Source of the DNA: Clostridiaceae bacterium
GTDB taxonomy: Bacteria; Bacillota; Clostridia; Oscillospirales; Acutalibacteraceae
NCBI GenBank assembly: GCA_016287385.1
Contig: JAEEWM010000016.1
Coordinates: 1 to 49,523 of the forward strand
Direction: 5' to 3'
Length of the DNA: 49,523 bases
This document shows, piece after piece, positions 24,954-34,257 of this stretch. Under the pieces are notes generated by a model. That model saw only the letters and a program-made list of their open reading frames with translations. It ran no database searches and was not told the origin of the DNA. Position 1 is the stretch's first letter. Each line of letters begins with the position of its first letter. A program made the translations under genes and the position numbers.

Positions 24954-27141
24954 GAACCGCATAAAAGGAACTGTGCATAAAATTACATACCGCAACGACA
25001 GTAACGGCTATACGGTAGCCGTTATTCGTGTTGGCAGACAGAACGTGACCGCGGTTGGCGTTATGCCGTTTCTCTCCGAAGGCGAAAGCGCCGAGTTTGA
25101 GGGAGAATACGTGCTGCATCCGGTCTACGGAAAACAGTTTTCCGTAAAAAGCTTTGAGCGAAAAACACCGGAAACCGCCTCCGCGGTGCTTAAATATCTT
25201 TCATCCGGCGCGATAAAGGGCGTCGGTCCGAGCACTGCGATAAAAATCGTTGAAAGATTCGGGGCGGATTCTCTGAATATCATCGAAAATCATTATGCCG
25301 AGCTTGCGACGATTAACGGCATATCCGCGAGCAAAGCCGCCGCTATCAACGCCGAGTTCAAGCGCCGGTACGGCATTAAAGATATCACGCTTTTGCTTTC
25401 GCCTTACGGCGTATCGCCCGAAAGGTGCGTCAGGATTTATAAAACGCTCGGCGCCGAATGTGCAAATGATGTTAAAGAAAACCCCTATCTGCTTTGCAAG
25501 TACGATTTTGATATTTCTTTTGAGCAGACCGAGAGAATGGCGTATGATTTCGGTATATCTCCCGATTCCGAGCAGCGCCTTTGCGCCGGGATAGAATACA
25601 TCCTCAAAAGTAATCTTGCCAACGGACATACCTGCCTGCCGAAATCGAAACTGCTTCCGGTTGCGTGTAAGCTGCTTGGAAGCGATTATCATCGTCTGGA
25701 AAGTGTATGCGACTTTCTTGTACAGTCGCTCGCGTTATCTTCCGAAAGGATAGATGACGAGGTCTTTCTGGCGCTTCCCGAATACTATTTTGCAGAGGAA
25801 TATATAGCCGCGCGCATAAAAGCGGGGATGGCGAGAAACGAAAGTCTGCCGGTAGACGAGCTTGAAATAGATTATGTGGAGAATAAGCTCGGGATTAAAT
25901 TCGAGCATAAACAGCGCGACGCCATACGCATGGCGTTTGAAAACAATATTATGATACTTACCGGCGGTCCCGGGACGGGCAAAACGACGGCGCTTAACGG
26001 CATAATTAAGCTGTTTGAAATGCGTGACGCCGAGATAACTCTCGCGGCGCCGACCGGCAGAGCGGCAAAGCGTATTACCGAGCTTACCGGCTATGAGGCA
26101 AAAACCATCCACCGTCTTCTTGAAGCCGAATGGGTTGAAGACGGCAAAACCCGTTTTGCGAGAAACGAGCGTAATCCGCTTACCTGTGACGTTTTGATTG
26201 TGGACGAGTCCTCAATGCTCGATGCACTTCTGTTTGAGGCGATTATGCGCTCGGTTCGCCTTTCGTGCAAAATAATCCTTGTTGGTGACGCCGATCAGCT
26301 CCCGAGCATTTCCGCGGGTAACGTGCTCGGCGATCTGGTAAACAGCGGAAAGGTCCCGTATATCGCGCTGAAAAAGATATTCCGTCAGTCAAGCGAAAGC
26401 CTTATTGTAAGCAACGCACACGCGATAATCGGCGGGGAAATACCCGACCTTTCAAACAACTCGGGCGACTTCTTCTTCCTTACGCGGGACAGCGCGCAAA
26501 GCGTTACCGATACCGTGCTTGAGCTTTGCTCAAAGCGCCTGCCGGACGCATACGGCTTCGACGGGATAAGGGATATACAGGTGCTTTGCCCGTCAAGAAA
26601 ATACGAAACAGGCAGTCTTAATAATAATAATCTGCTTCAACAGTTTCTTAACGCGAACGTCAAAGGCGTTCATCTGAGCTACAAGGGCGTTTATTACTAT
26701 CGCGGAGACAAGGTGATGCAGATAAAGAATAATTACGACTTGCAGTGGGAAAAGCCGGACGGAGAGACCGGTTTCGGCGTTTTCAACGGCGACGTCGGTT
26801 TTATAACCGAGGTTAACGCCGCCGCCGGCAGTTTATGCGTTCTTTTCGACGATAACAGAAAAGTCATGTACACCGCCGAAACGCTCGGAGAAATCGAACT
26901 CGCGTATGCTATAACTATTCATAAAAGCCAGGGCAGTGAGTTTGACTGCGTAGTAATGCCGGTTTTCGGCGTACCGGCACCGCTTGCTTACCGCAATTTG
27001 CTGTATACGGCGGTCACGAGAGCAAAAAAGCTTTTTGTGGCGGTGGGGGACAGGCAAACGTTTGTAAAAATGTGTCAAAACGATAAAAAGACTTTAAGGT
27101 ATACTCTGCTGAAAGAGTTTTTGGATGAGCGGTATGAGTAA
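24928..27141 (+). CDS. recD2: RecD-like DNA helicase RecD2
   Basis: ATP-dependent 5'-3' superfamily 1B helicase acting in DNA repair and replication-fork maintenance without RecBC. The 737-residue protein has the N-terminal OB and helix-hairpin-helix region (GAIKGVGPSTA, about 94-104) found in RecD2, Walker A GGPGTGKT (346-353), Walker B VDESSML, and the C-terminal motif AITIHKSQGSEF. I choose the ATG at 24928 behind CGGAG; an ATG at 24940 is possible. The stop overlaps comF. Confidence 0.94.
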   Translation: MKNSMTADENRIKGTVHKITYRNDSNGYTVAVIRVGRQNVTAVGVMPFLSEGESAEFEGEYVLHPVYGKQFSVKSFERKTPETASAVLKYLSSGAIKGVGPSTAIKIVERFGADSLNIIENHYAELATINGISASKAAAINAEFKRRYGIKDITLLLSPYGVSPERCVRIYKTLGAECANDVKENPYLLCKYDFDISFEQTERMAYDFGISPDSEQRLCAGIEYILKSNLANGHTCLPKSKLLPVACKLLGSDYHRLESVCDFLVQSLALSSERIDDEVFLALPEYYFAEEYIAARIKAGMARNESLPVDELEIDYVENKLGIKFEHKQRDAIRMAFENNIMILTGGPGTGKTTALNGIIKLFEMRDAEITLAAPTGRAAKRITELTGYEAKTIHRLLEAEWVEDGKTRFARNERNPLTCDVLIVDESSMLDALLFEAIMRSVRLSCKIILVGDADQLPSISAGNVLGDLVNSGKVPYIALKKIFRQSSESLIVSNAHAIIGGEIPDLSNNSGDFFFLTRDSAQSVTDTVLELCSKRLPDAYGFDGIRDIQVLCPSRKYETGSLNNNNLLQQFLNANVKGVHLSYKGVYYYRGDKVMQIKNNYDLQWEKPDGETGFGVFNGDVGFITEVNAAAGSLCVLFDDNRKVMYTAETLGEIELAYAITIHKSQGSEFDCVVMPVFGVPAPLAYRNLLYTAVTRAKKLFVAVGDRQTFVKMCQNDKKTLRYTLLKEFLDERYE

Positions 27142-27853
27142 TAACAGCGTTATAAGTTGCCTGTATCCGAACAAATGCGCCGTATGCGATGAAATTATCC
27201 GTGAAGGAAACGTATTCTGTGAATACTGCGGCAGAGTTATTAACAACATAGATTACAGAAACTGGTGCGTAAAGTGCGGATTGCCCAAGGATGTTTGCCG
27301 CTGCAAAATCAGGGAATTCCGTTTTTCAGGCATTGTCGCCGCTTATATCAACAGCGGCGCCGCGCAAAAAGCATATTATTCATATAAAATCGGCAGACGT
27401 GAAGAACTTGCGCCTTTCTTTGCGAAAAAGGCGGCGAACGCCGTTAAAACTGTATTCGGCGATTTGCATTTTGACGCTGTTATAAGCGTACCGAACTCTA
27501 AAAGCGGTCTTTTGCGCCGCGGTTTTGACCACGGCGGGAAAATTGCCGCCGGGCTTTCGGATATTCTCGGTTTGCCGTATCTGCGCGGTGTGTTGAAGGT
27601 AAAACCCTTCAAGTCCAAACAGCATAAAAGCAGTTTCGCCGACAGACTTGAAAATGTGCGGGGCAAGTATTATACTGTAAAGAGGTTAAACATTAAGCGC
27701 GTATTACTTTTCGATGATATTTATACGACCTGCGCTACTCTTGACGAGTGTGCGAAGGAACTGATGTTTGCGGGCGTCGGCGAGATTTACTGCGCGGCGG
27801 TGCTTTCAACTTCACGCAAAAAGAAACAAACGGGGGTTAATAATGGCAACTGA
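27125..27853 (+). CDS. comF: ComF family phosphoribosyltransferase-like protein
   Basis: A 242-residue protein with an N-terminal zinc-finger region made of CxxC pairs (CAVC, CEYC, CVKCG, CRC, within residues 18-60) and a phosphoribosyltransferase fold with VLLFDDIYTT in the PRPP-loop position. ComF is required for DNA uptake in competent bacteria, acting on the cytoplasmic side, yet the family is widespread in non-competent species. It overlaps recD2 by 17 bp and mreB by 11 bp. ATG at 27134 is an equally possible start. Confidence 0.88.
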   Translation: MSGMSNNSVISCLYPNKCAVCDEIIREGNVFCEYCGRVINNIDYRNWCVKCGLPKDVCRCKIREFRFSGIVAAYINSGAAQKAYYSYKIGRREELAPFFAKKAANAVKTVFGDLHFDAVISVPNSKSGLLRRGFDHGGKIAAGLSDILGLPYLRGVLKVKPFKSKQHKSSFADRLENVRGKYYTVKRLNIKRVLLFDDIYTTCATLDECAKELMFAGVGEIYCAAVLSTSRKKKQTGVNNGN

Positions 27854-28865
27854 TATCGGTATTGATTTGGGCTCATATAAAACGGTTATTTTTTCAAGCT
27901 CGAAAATAGTTCTTGAAGCGCCGAGTTTCGTTACGGTAGACAGTGAGACCTGGGAGCCGGTTTATTACGGCGAAAAGGCACGGCAGACGCTCGGGCGCAC
28001 TCCCGAAAGTCTTGTTTGCCTGAACCCGATAGAGCGCGGCAAGATTTCCGATTACGATATTGCCGAAAGCATGCTTAAAACTTATATGGAAGAAGCGTTC
28101 GGCAATCGCATAATGCGCCCGCGTATAATGGCGACGCTGCCTTCCGGACTTACCGAGCTTCAGCATCACTCCCTTTCAAATGTGGTGGTTGCGGGCGGCG
28201 GCAGAAACGTATTCGTTATCGAATCTCCGCTGGCAATAGCTTACGGACTTGATCTTGATTTTTCAAAGCCGCACGGGCATCTCATAATAGACGTTGGCGC
28301 CGGAACGACCGATATCGCCGTTATCTCAATGGGCGGCATCGCTGTTTGCGATTCTTTCCCTGTAGCGTCTTTTGATTTTGACAGTCAGATTATAAAGTAC
28401 GTGCGTTCGGAGTATAATATCGAAATCGGCCCGCTTACCGCGGAGTCTATCAAGAAGCAGATAGGTACGGTGGTTGAACGTCCGGTGGAAATCGCCATTG
28501 TGGCGAAGGGCAGAAACGTATTCACCGGTCTGCCTGAGAGCTTTGAAATCACTACGACTGAAATATTTTTTGCGATTAAAGAAACGGCCTCGAATATATG
28601 TAACGCGGTGAGAGATGTGCTTTCGGCAACCGATCCCGATTTGCTTGCCGATATTAAAAATGACGGTTTTTATCTTGCCGGCGGCGGATCCAGGATTTTC
28701 GGCATGGACGTATTGCTTTCCGAATTTGTCGGCGCGAAGGCAATACCTCTTGACGATCCCGAATACAGTGTGGTAAAAGGTGCGGCTTCGGCTTTGCGCC
28801 ACAGCGATACCCTTAAAAACGTAAGCTATCAGATGCGTTCGATTCGGGAACTTGAAATTTCGTGA
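27843..28865 (+). CDS. mreB: Rod shape-determining protein MreB
   Basis: Actin-like ATPase that forms membrane filaments guiding lateral wall synthesis. The 340-residue protein has the phosphate-1 motif DIGIDLGSYKT at the N-terminus, IIDVGAGTTDIAV as phosphate-2 near residue 140-155, and the adenosine motif LAGGGSRI near 280. The ATG at 27843 lies inside the end of comF with GGGGGT just upstream. The mreC and mreD genes do not follow; the gene ends before the infC promoter. It could be an Mbl/MreBH paralogue rather than the main MreB. Confidence 0.9.
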   Translation: MATDIGIDLGSYKTVIFSSSKIVLEAPSFVTVDSETWEPVYYGEKARQTLGRTPESLVCLNPIERGKISDYDIAESMLKTYMEEAFGNRIMRPRIMATLPSGLTELQHHSLSNVVVAGGGRNVFVIESPLAIAYGLDLDFSKPHGHLIIDVGAGTTDIAVISMGGIAVCDSFPVASFDFDSQIIKYVRSEYNIEIGPLTAESIKKQIGTVVERPVEIAIVAKGRNVFTGLPESFEITTTEIFFAIKETASNICNAVRDVLSATDPDLLADIKNDGFYLAGGGSRIFGMDVLLSEFVGAKAIPLDDPEYSVVKGAASALRHSDTLKNVSYQMRSIRELEIS

Positions 28866-28873
28866 AGTTTTAC

Positions 28874-28901
28874 TTGACAAATTGATTTTCAGTGGTATAA
28901 T
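28874..28901 (+). promoter_or_regulatory. Promoter of infC-rpmI-rplT
   Basis: Perfect TTGACA (28874-28879) and TATAAT (28896-28901) hexamers with a 16-bp spacer, directly upstream of the leader RNA. Confidence 0.8.
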
Positions 28902-28907
28902 ATTCGT

Positions 28908-29025
28908 TGACAATGAAGTAGAAATGCCGTGTTTCTCACCCTGCGATATTTAAGTTTCAGGGTCAATAAGCGATTATGATTTGAAGGACACGGGCATATT
29001 ATGTTCGTGTCTTAATTTATTTTTT
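28908..29025 (+). promoter_or_regulatory. L20-type ribosomal protein leader (attenuator)
   Basis: A structured leader between the promoter and infC. Antiterminator stem: TGCCGTGT (28925-28932) with ACACGGGCA (28988-28996), enclosing ACCCTG/CAGGGT (28938-28943 / 28958-28963). Competing terminator: GACACGGG (28987-28994) with TTCGTGTC (29004-29011) followed by a T-rich tail to 29025. The two share ACACGGG and exclude each other. In Firmicutes excess free L20 binds such a leader and favours termination; position and fold fit that L20 leader family. Confidence 0.78.
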
Positions 29026-29041
29026 ACGGAGGTGCTTCACA

Positions 29042-29560
29042 ATCAGCAGTAAAGAATTAGCCATAAACGAGGCGATAAAATTCAAAGAGGTGCGCGTTAT
29101 CGGAGAGGACGGCTCCCAGCTCGGTATAATGCCGGTCGCTGACGCTCTTAAAGCGGCTTATGACAGGGATCTCGATCTCGTAAATATTTCACCTAACGCG
29201 ACGCCGCCGGTTTGCAAAATCATGAATTACGGAAAGTATCGTTTTGAGCAGTCCAAAAAGGAAAAAGAAGTCAGAAAGAATCAGAAGATTATCGAGATAA
29301 AAGAAATAAGACTCGGTCTCGGTATAGACGTTCACGATTTCGAAACCAAAGGTAATCAGGCGATAAAGTTCTTGAAGAGCGGTAACAAAGTCAAGGTTTC
29401 CATACGTTTTCGCGGCAGGGAACTCGGGCATCCTGAAATAGGACTTGATACTATGACGAGGTTCGCCGCCTACTGCGAGGAATTTGCAAACGTTGAAAAG
29501 GCTGCAAAGATGGAAGGACGTAATATGTTAATGTTTTTAGCCCCGAAAGCGGCTAAATAA
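29042..29560 (+). CDS. infC: Translation initiation factor IF-3 (AUC start)
   Basis: Binds the 30S subunit, prevents premature 50S joining and rejects wrong start codons. Read from ATC at 29042 the protein is 172 residues, the normal IF-3 length, and begins [11 protein letters not shown], matching the family N-terminus; the first usual start codon in frame (GTG at 29090) would remove 16 conserved residues. GGAGGTG at 29028-29034 is 9 nt before the ATC and no in-frame ATG, GTG or TTG lies between. AUU or AUC starts are known for infC and let IF-3 repress its own synthesis. Both IF-3 domains and the linker helix are present. Confidence 0.93.
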   Translation: MSSKELAINEAIKFKEVRVIGEDGSQLGIMPVADALKAAYDRDLDLVNISPNATPPVCKIMNYGKYRFEQSKKEKEVRKNQKIIEIKEIRLGLGIDVHDFETKGNQAIKFLKSGNKVKVSIRFRGRELGHPEIGLDTMTRFAAYCEEFANVEKAAKMEGRNMLMFLAPKAAK

Positions 29561-29580
29561 AGAATATTGGAGGGTTCAAA

Positions 29581-29778
29581 ATGCCTAAGATCAAAACACA
29601 CAGTGGCGCGAAAAAGCGCTTCAAACTCACAAAAAACGGCAAAGTAAAACGTGCGCACGCTTTTAAGTCTCATATTCTTAATAAGAAGACAACAAAGCGT
29701 AAAAGAAATCTGCGCAAGGTCGTATGCGCTGACGTAACCAACGTTGCGGCAGTAAAGAAAATGATTCCCTATAAGTAA
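29581..29778 (+). CDS. rpmI: 50S ribosomal protein L35
   Basis: A 65-residue, very basic protein beginning [14 protein letters not shown], the family signature. Structural component of the 50S subunit. GGAGG precedes it; 20 bp after infC, 28 bp before rplT, in the conserved infC-rpmI-rplT order. Confidence 0.97.
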   Translation: MPKIKTHSGAKKRFKLTKNGKVKRAHAFKSHILNKKTTKRKRNLRKVVCADVTNVAAVKKMIPYK

Positions 29779-29806
29779 TAGGGACTTTGAAGTGGAGGGA
29801 ACTTAA

Positions 29807-30166
29807 ATGGCACGTGTAAAAGGTGCGTTGGCAACACGCAAAAGAAGAAAAAAGACATTAAAACTTGCAAAAGGTTATTTCGGCGCTAAATCAAAGCTTT
29901 TCAAAACAGCCAAAGAAGCCGTAATGAAATCCGGCAATTACGCCTACATCGGCCGCAGGCAGAAAAAACGTGATTTCCGCCGTCTTTGGATAACCCGTAT
30001 TTCCGCAGCCGCGAAAATAAACGGCATGAATTATTCGACATTTATGAACGGCCTCAATAAGTCCGGCGTTCAGATAAACCGTAAGATGCTTGCCGACATA
30101 GCGGTCAATGACGCGGAAGGTTTTGCAAATCTTGCAAAGACCGCCCAAAAGGCGCTTGAGAAATAA
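29807..30166 (+). CDS. rplT: 50S ribosomal protein L20
   Basis: A 119-residue basic protein that binds 23S rRNA early in 50S assembly and is the expected feedback repressor of this operon through the leader at 28908-29025. It begins [15 protein letters not shown] and contains the conserved [13 protein letters not shown] stretch. Preceded by GGAGGG; followed by a terminator hairpin. Confidence 0.97.
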   Translation: MARVKGALATRKRRKKTLKLAKGYFGAKSKLFKTAKEAVMKSGNYAYIGRRQKKRDFRRLWITRISAAAKINGMNYSTFMNGLNKSGVQINRKMLADIAVNDAEGFANLAKTAQKALEK

Positions 30167-30173
30167 TTGTTTT

Positions 30174-30216
30174 CGCCCGAGAGTTTTTGTTCTCGGGCGC
30201 ATTTTGCTTTTTATAA
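30174..30216 (+). terminator. Terminator after rplT
   Basis: A 9-bp stem (cgcccgaga / tctcgggcg) followed by T-rich sequence. It lies just after the rplT stop and before the ribosome site of the next gene, so some read-through is likely. Confidence 0.7.
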
Positions 30217-30226
30217 GGGAGTTAAA

Positions 30227-31012
30227 ATGCTTGATTTTAAGCAAATAACCGCAAAAGATAACCGCCTTGTGAAGCTGATTTCACTGCTTCAAAAGTCCTC
30301 AAAAGCACGCAAAGAAAACCGACTTTTTGTGCTTGAAGGTCTTCGGATTTGTCTTGACGCGGCAGAAAACGGTGTAACATTTGATACGCTCGTCTTATCG
30401 GAAACGGCTTACCTGAAGTTTGCTTCCGATATCGCCGTTTTATCCGATAACGCAAAAAGCGGCGTGATTATGAGCGATGATTTATTTGGCAGAATAAGCG
30501 ATACCGCGACGCCGCAGGGTGTGATCGCTTTGTGCGGTATGCCTGAAACAGGCAAACCGATAAGCACAAACGGCAGGTATGTTGCGCTCGAAAGTGTCGC
30601 TGACCCGGCGAATATTGGCGCTATCGCAAGAACGGCGGAAGCGCTCGGTATCGACGGAATGATTATTTCAGGCGATTCCTGCGACGTATACTCGCCGAAG
30701 GCGCTTCGCGCTTCAATGGGAACGCTTTTACGGTTGCCGCTTTATTTTTGCAAGGACATAATATCCTTTTTGAACGATAATTCGCTTCGCGGTTACGCCT
30801 GTATTGCTCAGCGTGACGCCGACCTGAAAATCGGCGAAGCGGCGTTTTCTGACGGCGATGTTGTAATAATCGGAAACGAGGCAAACGGTTTGCTTGAAGA
30901 GACGCGCAGGGGTGCGTATAAAACCGTTACCGTGGATATGCGCGGTAAGGCGGAGTCACTCAATGCTTCCGCCGCGGCGGCAATAGTGATGTGGGAGCTG
31001 ATTAAACGTTGA
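30227..31012 (+). CDS. TrmH/SpoU-family RNA 2'-O-methyltransferase
   Basis: A 261-residue SPOUT-fold RNA methyltransferase. The three family motifs are visible: SVADPANIGAIARTAEALG (about residues 124-142), IIGNEANGL (about 214-222) and the trefoil-knot end SLNASAAAAIVMWE. An N-terminal RNA-binding part precedes them. The substrate is probably 23S rRNA or tRNA but cannot be fixed from sequence. The start is the ATG at 30227 behind GGGAG. Its stop lies next to the dprA start. Confidence 0.92.
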   Translation: MLDFKQITAKDNRLVKLISLLQKSSKARKENRLFVLEGLRICLDAAENGVTFDTLVLSETAYLKFASDIAVLSDNAKSGVIMSDDLFGRISDTATPQGVIALCGMPETGKPISTNGRYVALESVADPANIGAIARTAEALGIDGMIISGDSCDVYSPKALRASMGTLLRLPLYFCKDIISFLNDNSLRGYACIAQRDADLKIGEAAFSDGDVVIIGNEANGLLEETRRGAYKTVTVDMRGKAESLNASAAAAIVMWELIKR

Positions 31013-31014
31013 CA

Positions 31015-32154
31015 ATGGCAGAAAACCGTTTATACAATGTTATCGCGCTTTTGCGCGCTTTCGGTGCGGGGAGCCGCCGTTCGGCGGCGTTATACGAAGC
31101 GCTTTGCCGGGAAAATATGCTTGATGCTTCGCTTGACGGTCTGAAAAAGTGCGCCGCCGCTGATGAAAAGTGCCGTGAGCGCATATCGGCGGTTTCCGCG
31201 GAAGAGATCAAAAAAATTATTGAAGACTGCGAAAGTGCCGGTATAGATATAATTCCCGTTTTTGACGTGCGTTACCCCGAGTGCCTGCGTAACATTTCCG
31301 TTCCTCCGCTCGCGTTATTCATAAAAGGTGCGTTTCCGGATTTTGACAGCGAACCGACCTTTTGCATAGTAGGCCCGCGAAAGGTCAGTGAATTCGGCCG
31401 CAAAGCGGCGTATTCGCTTTCACGCCGTCTTGCCAAATCCGGTATGGTTATAGTGAGCGGCACGGCGGTCGGCGCTGATACCGCCGCGCACGAGGGTGCG
31501 ATAAGCGCTTCGGGCAGATCGGTAATGGTTGCGGCGGACGGCATCATTACGCAGCTTGAATCCAAGAATCGCGCGTTTGTTAAAAAGGTTATTGCGAACG
31601 GCTGTATTATAAGCGAAAATCCGCCGAGGGATAAGGCGTATAAATTCAGTTTTCCGGTGCGAAACCGTATGATGTCGGGACTGTCGCTCGGTGTGGCGGT
31701 TATTGAGGCGCCTGATAAAAGCGGTGCGCTCATTACGGCGGCACACGCGGCAGAGCAGGGAAAAGACGTATTCGTTATACCCGGTAATCCGGCGGATGCG
31801 GCATACAAGGGTTCAAACGCGCTGCTTCGTGACGGCGCCATCCCGCTTCTTGACAGCTCGGATATCTTTACCCGGTACGTAGCCGCTTTTCCGGAGAAAA
31901 TTGATATTAAAAAGGCGTTTACAGAAGAAAAAAGAGAAAAATTAAAGAAAAGTTCACAAAAAAAGTTACTTTCCGGTCTTTCCAAAGAGGCACTTTTAGT
32001 GTATAATAATTTAGTTAAGCCGGAATTTACGGTTGACGATTTATCCGTTTCGGATATAGACGGCGCAATGCTCCTCTCTGCGCTTACCGAGCTTGAGTTC
32101 GAGCACCTGATAACGTCTTTACCCGGCGGCAAGTATAAAATTTCGAATCAGTAA
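31015..32154 (+). CDS. dprA: DNA-processing protein DprA
   Basis: Binds incoming single-stranded DNA and loads RecA during natural transformation; also conserved in non-competent bacteria. The 379-residue protein has a Rossmann-like core with SGTAVGADTAAHEGA, FPVRNRMMSGLS and SGALITAAHAAEQGKDVF, and a C-terminal winged-helix (about residues 320-379). I use the ATG at 31015; a TTG at 31009, better spaced from GGGAG, is an alternative. It precedes topA by 12 bp, the usual Firmicutes order. comF upstream makes a second competence-type gene in this window. Confidence 0.92.
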   Translation: MAENRLYNVIALLRAFGAGSRRSAALYEALCRENMLDASLDGLKKCAAADEKCRERISAVSAEEIKKIIEDCESAGIDIIPVFDVRYPECLRNISVPPLALFIKGAFPDFDSEPTFCIVGPRKVSEFGRKAAYSLSRRLAKSGMVIVSGTAVGADTAAHEGAISASGRSVMVAADGIITQLESKNRAFVKKVIANGCIISENPPRDKAYKFSFPVRNRMMSGLSLGVAVIEAPDKSGALITAAHAAEQGKDVFVIPGNPADAAYKGSNALLRDGAIPLLDSSDIFTRYVAAFPEKIDIKKAFTEEKREKLKKSSQKKLLSGLSKEALLVYNNLVKPEFTVDDLSVSDIDGAMLLSALTELEFEHLITSLPGGKYKISNQ

Positions 32155-32166
32155 GGGAGTTTTGAA

Positions 32167-34257
32167 ATGTCAAAACTGGTAATTGTTGAGTCTCCGACAA
32201 AAGTCAAGAGCATCAAAAAATACCTTGGCGCTGACTATAACGTTATGGCGTCAATGGGTCATATACGCGACTTACCGAAATCAAAGTTCGGCATTGACGT
32301 CAATAACAATTTTAAGCCGGATTATATAAATATGCCCGAGAAAAAAGACCTCATAAAATCACTCAAAGCGGCGGCCGCCGCCAGCGATTACGTTTACCTC
32401 GCGACCGACCCGGACCGTGAGGGCGAGGCAATTTCCTGGCATTTGTCGCAGATATTGGGACTCGATCTCAATGATGAAAACCGCATCTCTTTTAACGAAA
32501 TAACAAAAAGCGGCGTTGAGAAGGGTATAAAGAATCCGCACAAAATAGATATCAACCTTGTCGACGCGCAGCAGGCACGGCGTATAGTTGACCGCATAGT
32601 CGGCTATAAGCTCAGTCCGTTTTTGTGGAAAAAAGTCAAAAGCGGACTTTCCGCCGGCAGAGTTCAAACCGTTGCGCTTCGCCTTATAGTTGACCGTGAA
32701 CGCGAGATAGAGGCGTTTGTTCCGGAGGAGTTCTGGACGGTTGACGCTAAGCTTTTAAGCGCGGGTAAGGCGTTTTTAGCGCGCCTTTTCGGCACGGCTG
32801 ACGGCAAAAAGCTTGATACAGTGCGTGATGAAAAAACGGCTCTCGGAATTGTTGAATACCTCAAAGACCGTCAATTTACGGTAAGTGACGTTAAGCGCGG
32901 CGTGAGAACGCGTCAGCCGGCGCCGCCGTTTACAACTTCAACCCTTCAGCAGGAGGCGTCCCGCAAGTTAAACTTTACCGGTCAGCGTACAATGAGCGTT
33001 GCGCAGAAGCTTTATGAAGGCGTTGACGTGGCGGGTTACGGCATAACCGGTCTTATCACCTATATGCGTACCGATTCGCTGCGTATTTCCGAAGAAGCGC
33101 GATTTGCCGCAAACGCTTATATTTCAAAAGTATACGGCAACGATTATTTGCCCGCAAAACCGCGTTATTTCAAGACGAAAAGCGGTGCTCAGGACGCTCA
33201 CGAGGCGATACGTCCCACTAATATTGAGATAACACCGGATAAGGCGAAGTCATCTCTTACGGCGGAACAGTATAAGCTTTATAAACTTATCTGGGAGCGT
33301 TTTCTCGCTTCGCTCATGACGCCGTGTGTACAGAATACGGTTGCCGTTGATATAACGGCGGGAGATTATCTTTTCAAAGCAAACGGTTACAAGGTTAAGT
33401 TTGACGGCTTTACGGCGCTTTATGAAGAGGGAAGAGATGAGGAAACCGACGAAGGTGTAAATCTGCCTGAGATGAACAAGGGTGATATTCTTAAACTTAA
33501 AGCTTTAGTTCCCGATCAGCACTTTACCCAGCCACCGGCGCGCTACACCGAGCCTACGCTTATTAAAACGCTCGATGAGAATGGTATCGGCAGACCATCG
33601 ACCTATGCGCCGATAATCACGAATATTTTACAACGTGAGTATATCAAGCGTGAAAAGAAGGCGCTTAAACCCACTACGCTCGGTATTCTGGTATGCGATC
33701 TCATAAACGAATACTTCAAAAAAATAATCGATACAAAATTCACGGCAAATCTGGAAACAAGTCTCGATAAAATCGGCATGGGCGACGAAAAGTGGCTGAA
33801 TACCGTGTCCGATTTTTATAAGGATTTTGATGTACTTTACAAGAAAGCTGAAAAAGCGCTTGACGGCAGGAGAGTGAAAATACCGGTGGTTGAAAGTGAC
33901 GTTATCTGCGAAAAATGCGGCAGAAAAATGGTTGAACGGTCGGGTCGCTTCGGCAAATTTCTGGCTTGTCCCGGGTATCCCGAATGCAAAAACACAAAAC
34001 CGATGCCCGAAAACGAGATAAAGGAGCCGTGCCCGGTATGCGGCGGCAAGCTTATCAAAAAGGTTTCAAAGAAGGGCAATAAGTTTTACGGATGCTCTAA
34101 TTATCCGAAATGCAATTTTGCTTCTCCGGGAATACCAACCGGTGAAAAGTGCAGTGAATGCGGCAGTTATATTATCAAAGGCGTGCGCGGCAGGAAATAC
34201 TGCATGAACGCCGAATGTCCTTCACGCAAGACCAAAAAAGAAAAGGAAAGCAAATAA
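32167..34257 (+). CDS. topA: DNA topoisomerase I
   Basis: Type IA topoisomerase that relaxes negative supercoils. The 696-residue protein has the Toprim domain (DPDREGEAISWHL), the catalytic tyrosine Y299 in TYMRTDS, and three C-terminal zinc ribbons from about residue 580 (CEKCGRK with CPGYPEC, CPVCGGK with CSNYPKC, CSECGSY with a closing CMNAEC). Length is typical. Its TAA overlaps the ATG of trmFO. Confidence 0.97.
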   Translation: MSKLVIVESPTKVKSIKKYLGADYNVMASMGHIRDLPKSKFGIDVNNNFKPDYINMPEKKDLIKSLKAAAAASDYVYLATDPDREGEAISWHLSQILGLDLNDENRISFNEITKSGVEKGIKNPHKIDINLVDAQQARRIVDRIVGYKLSPFLWKKVKSGLSAGRVQTVALRLIVDREREIEAFVPEEFWTVDAKLLSAGKAFLARLFGTADGKKLDTVRDEKTALGIVEYLKDRQFTVSDVKRGVRTRQPAPPFTTSTLQQEASRKLNFTGQRTMSVAQKLYEGVDVAGYGITGLITYMRTDSLRISEEARFAANAYISKVYGNDYLPAKPRYFKTKSGAQDAHEAIRPTNIEITPDKAKSSLTAEQYKLYKLIWERFLASLMTPCVQNTVAVDITAGDYLFKANGYKVKFDGFTALYEEGRDEETDEGVNLPEMNKGDILKLKALVPDQHFTQPPARYTEPTLIKTLDENGIGRPSTYAPIITNILQREYIKREKKALKPTTLGILVCDLINEYFKKIIDTKFTANLETSLDKIGMGDEKWLNTVSDFYKDFDVLYKKAEKALDGRRVKIPVVESDVICEKCGRKMVERSGRFGKFLACPGYPECKNTKPMPENEIKEPCPVCGGKLIKKVSKKGNKFYGCSNYPKCNFASPGIPTGEKCSECGSYIIKGVRGRKYCMNAECPSRKTKKEKESK

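Noticed and set aside
29090-29560. infC starting at GTG 29090
   Set aside because: It would delete conserved N-terminal residues and has no ribosome site; the ATC at 29042 is well placed behind GGAGGTG.
31272-32132. A 286-codon open frame antisense to dprA
   Set aside because: Serine-rich low-complexity translation typical of an antisense frame; dprA on the other strand has all family motifs.
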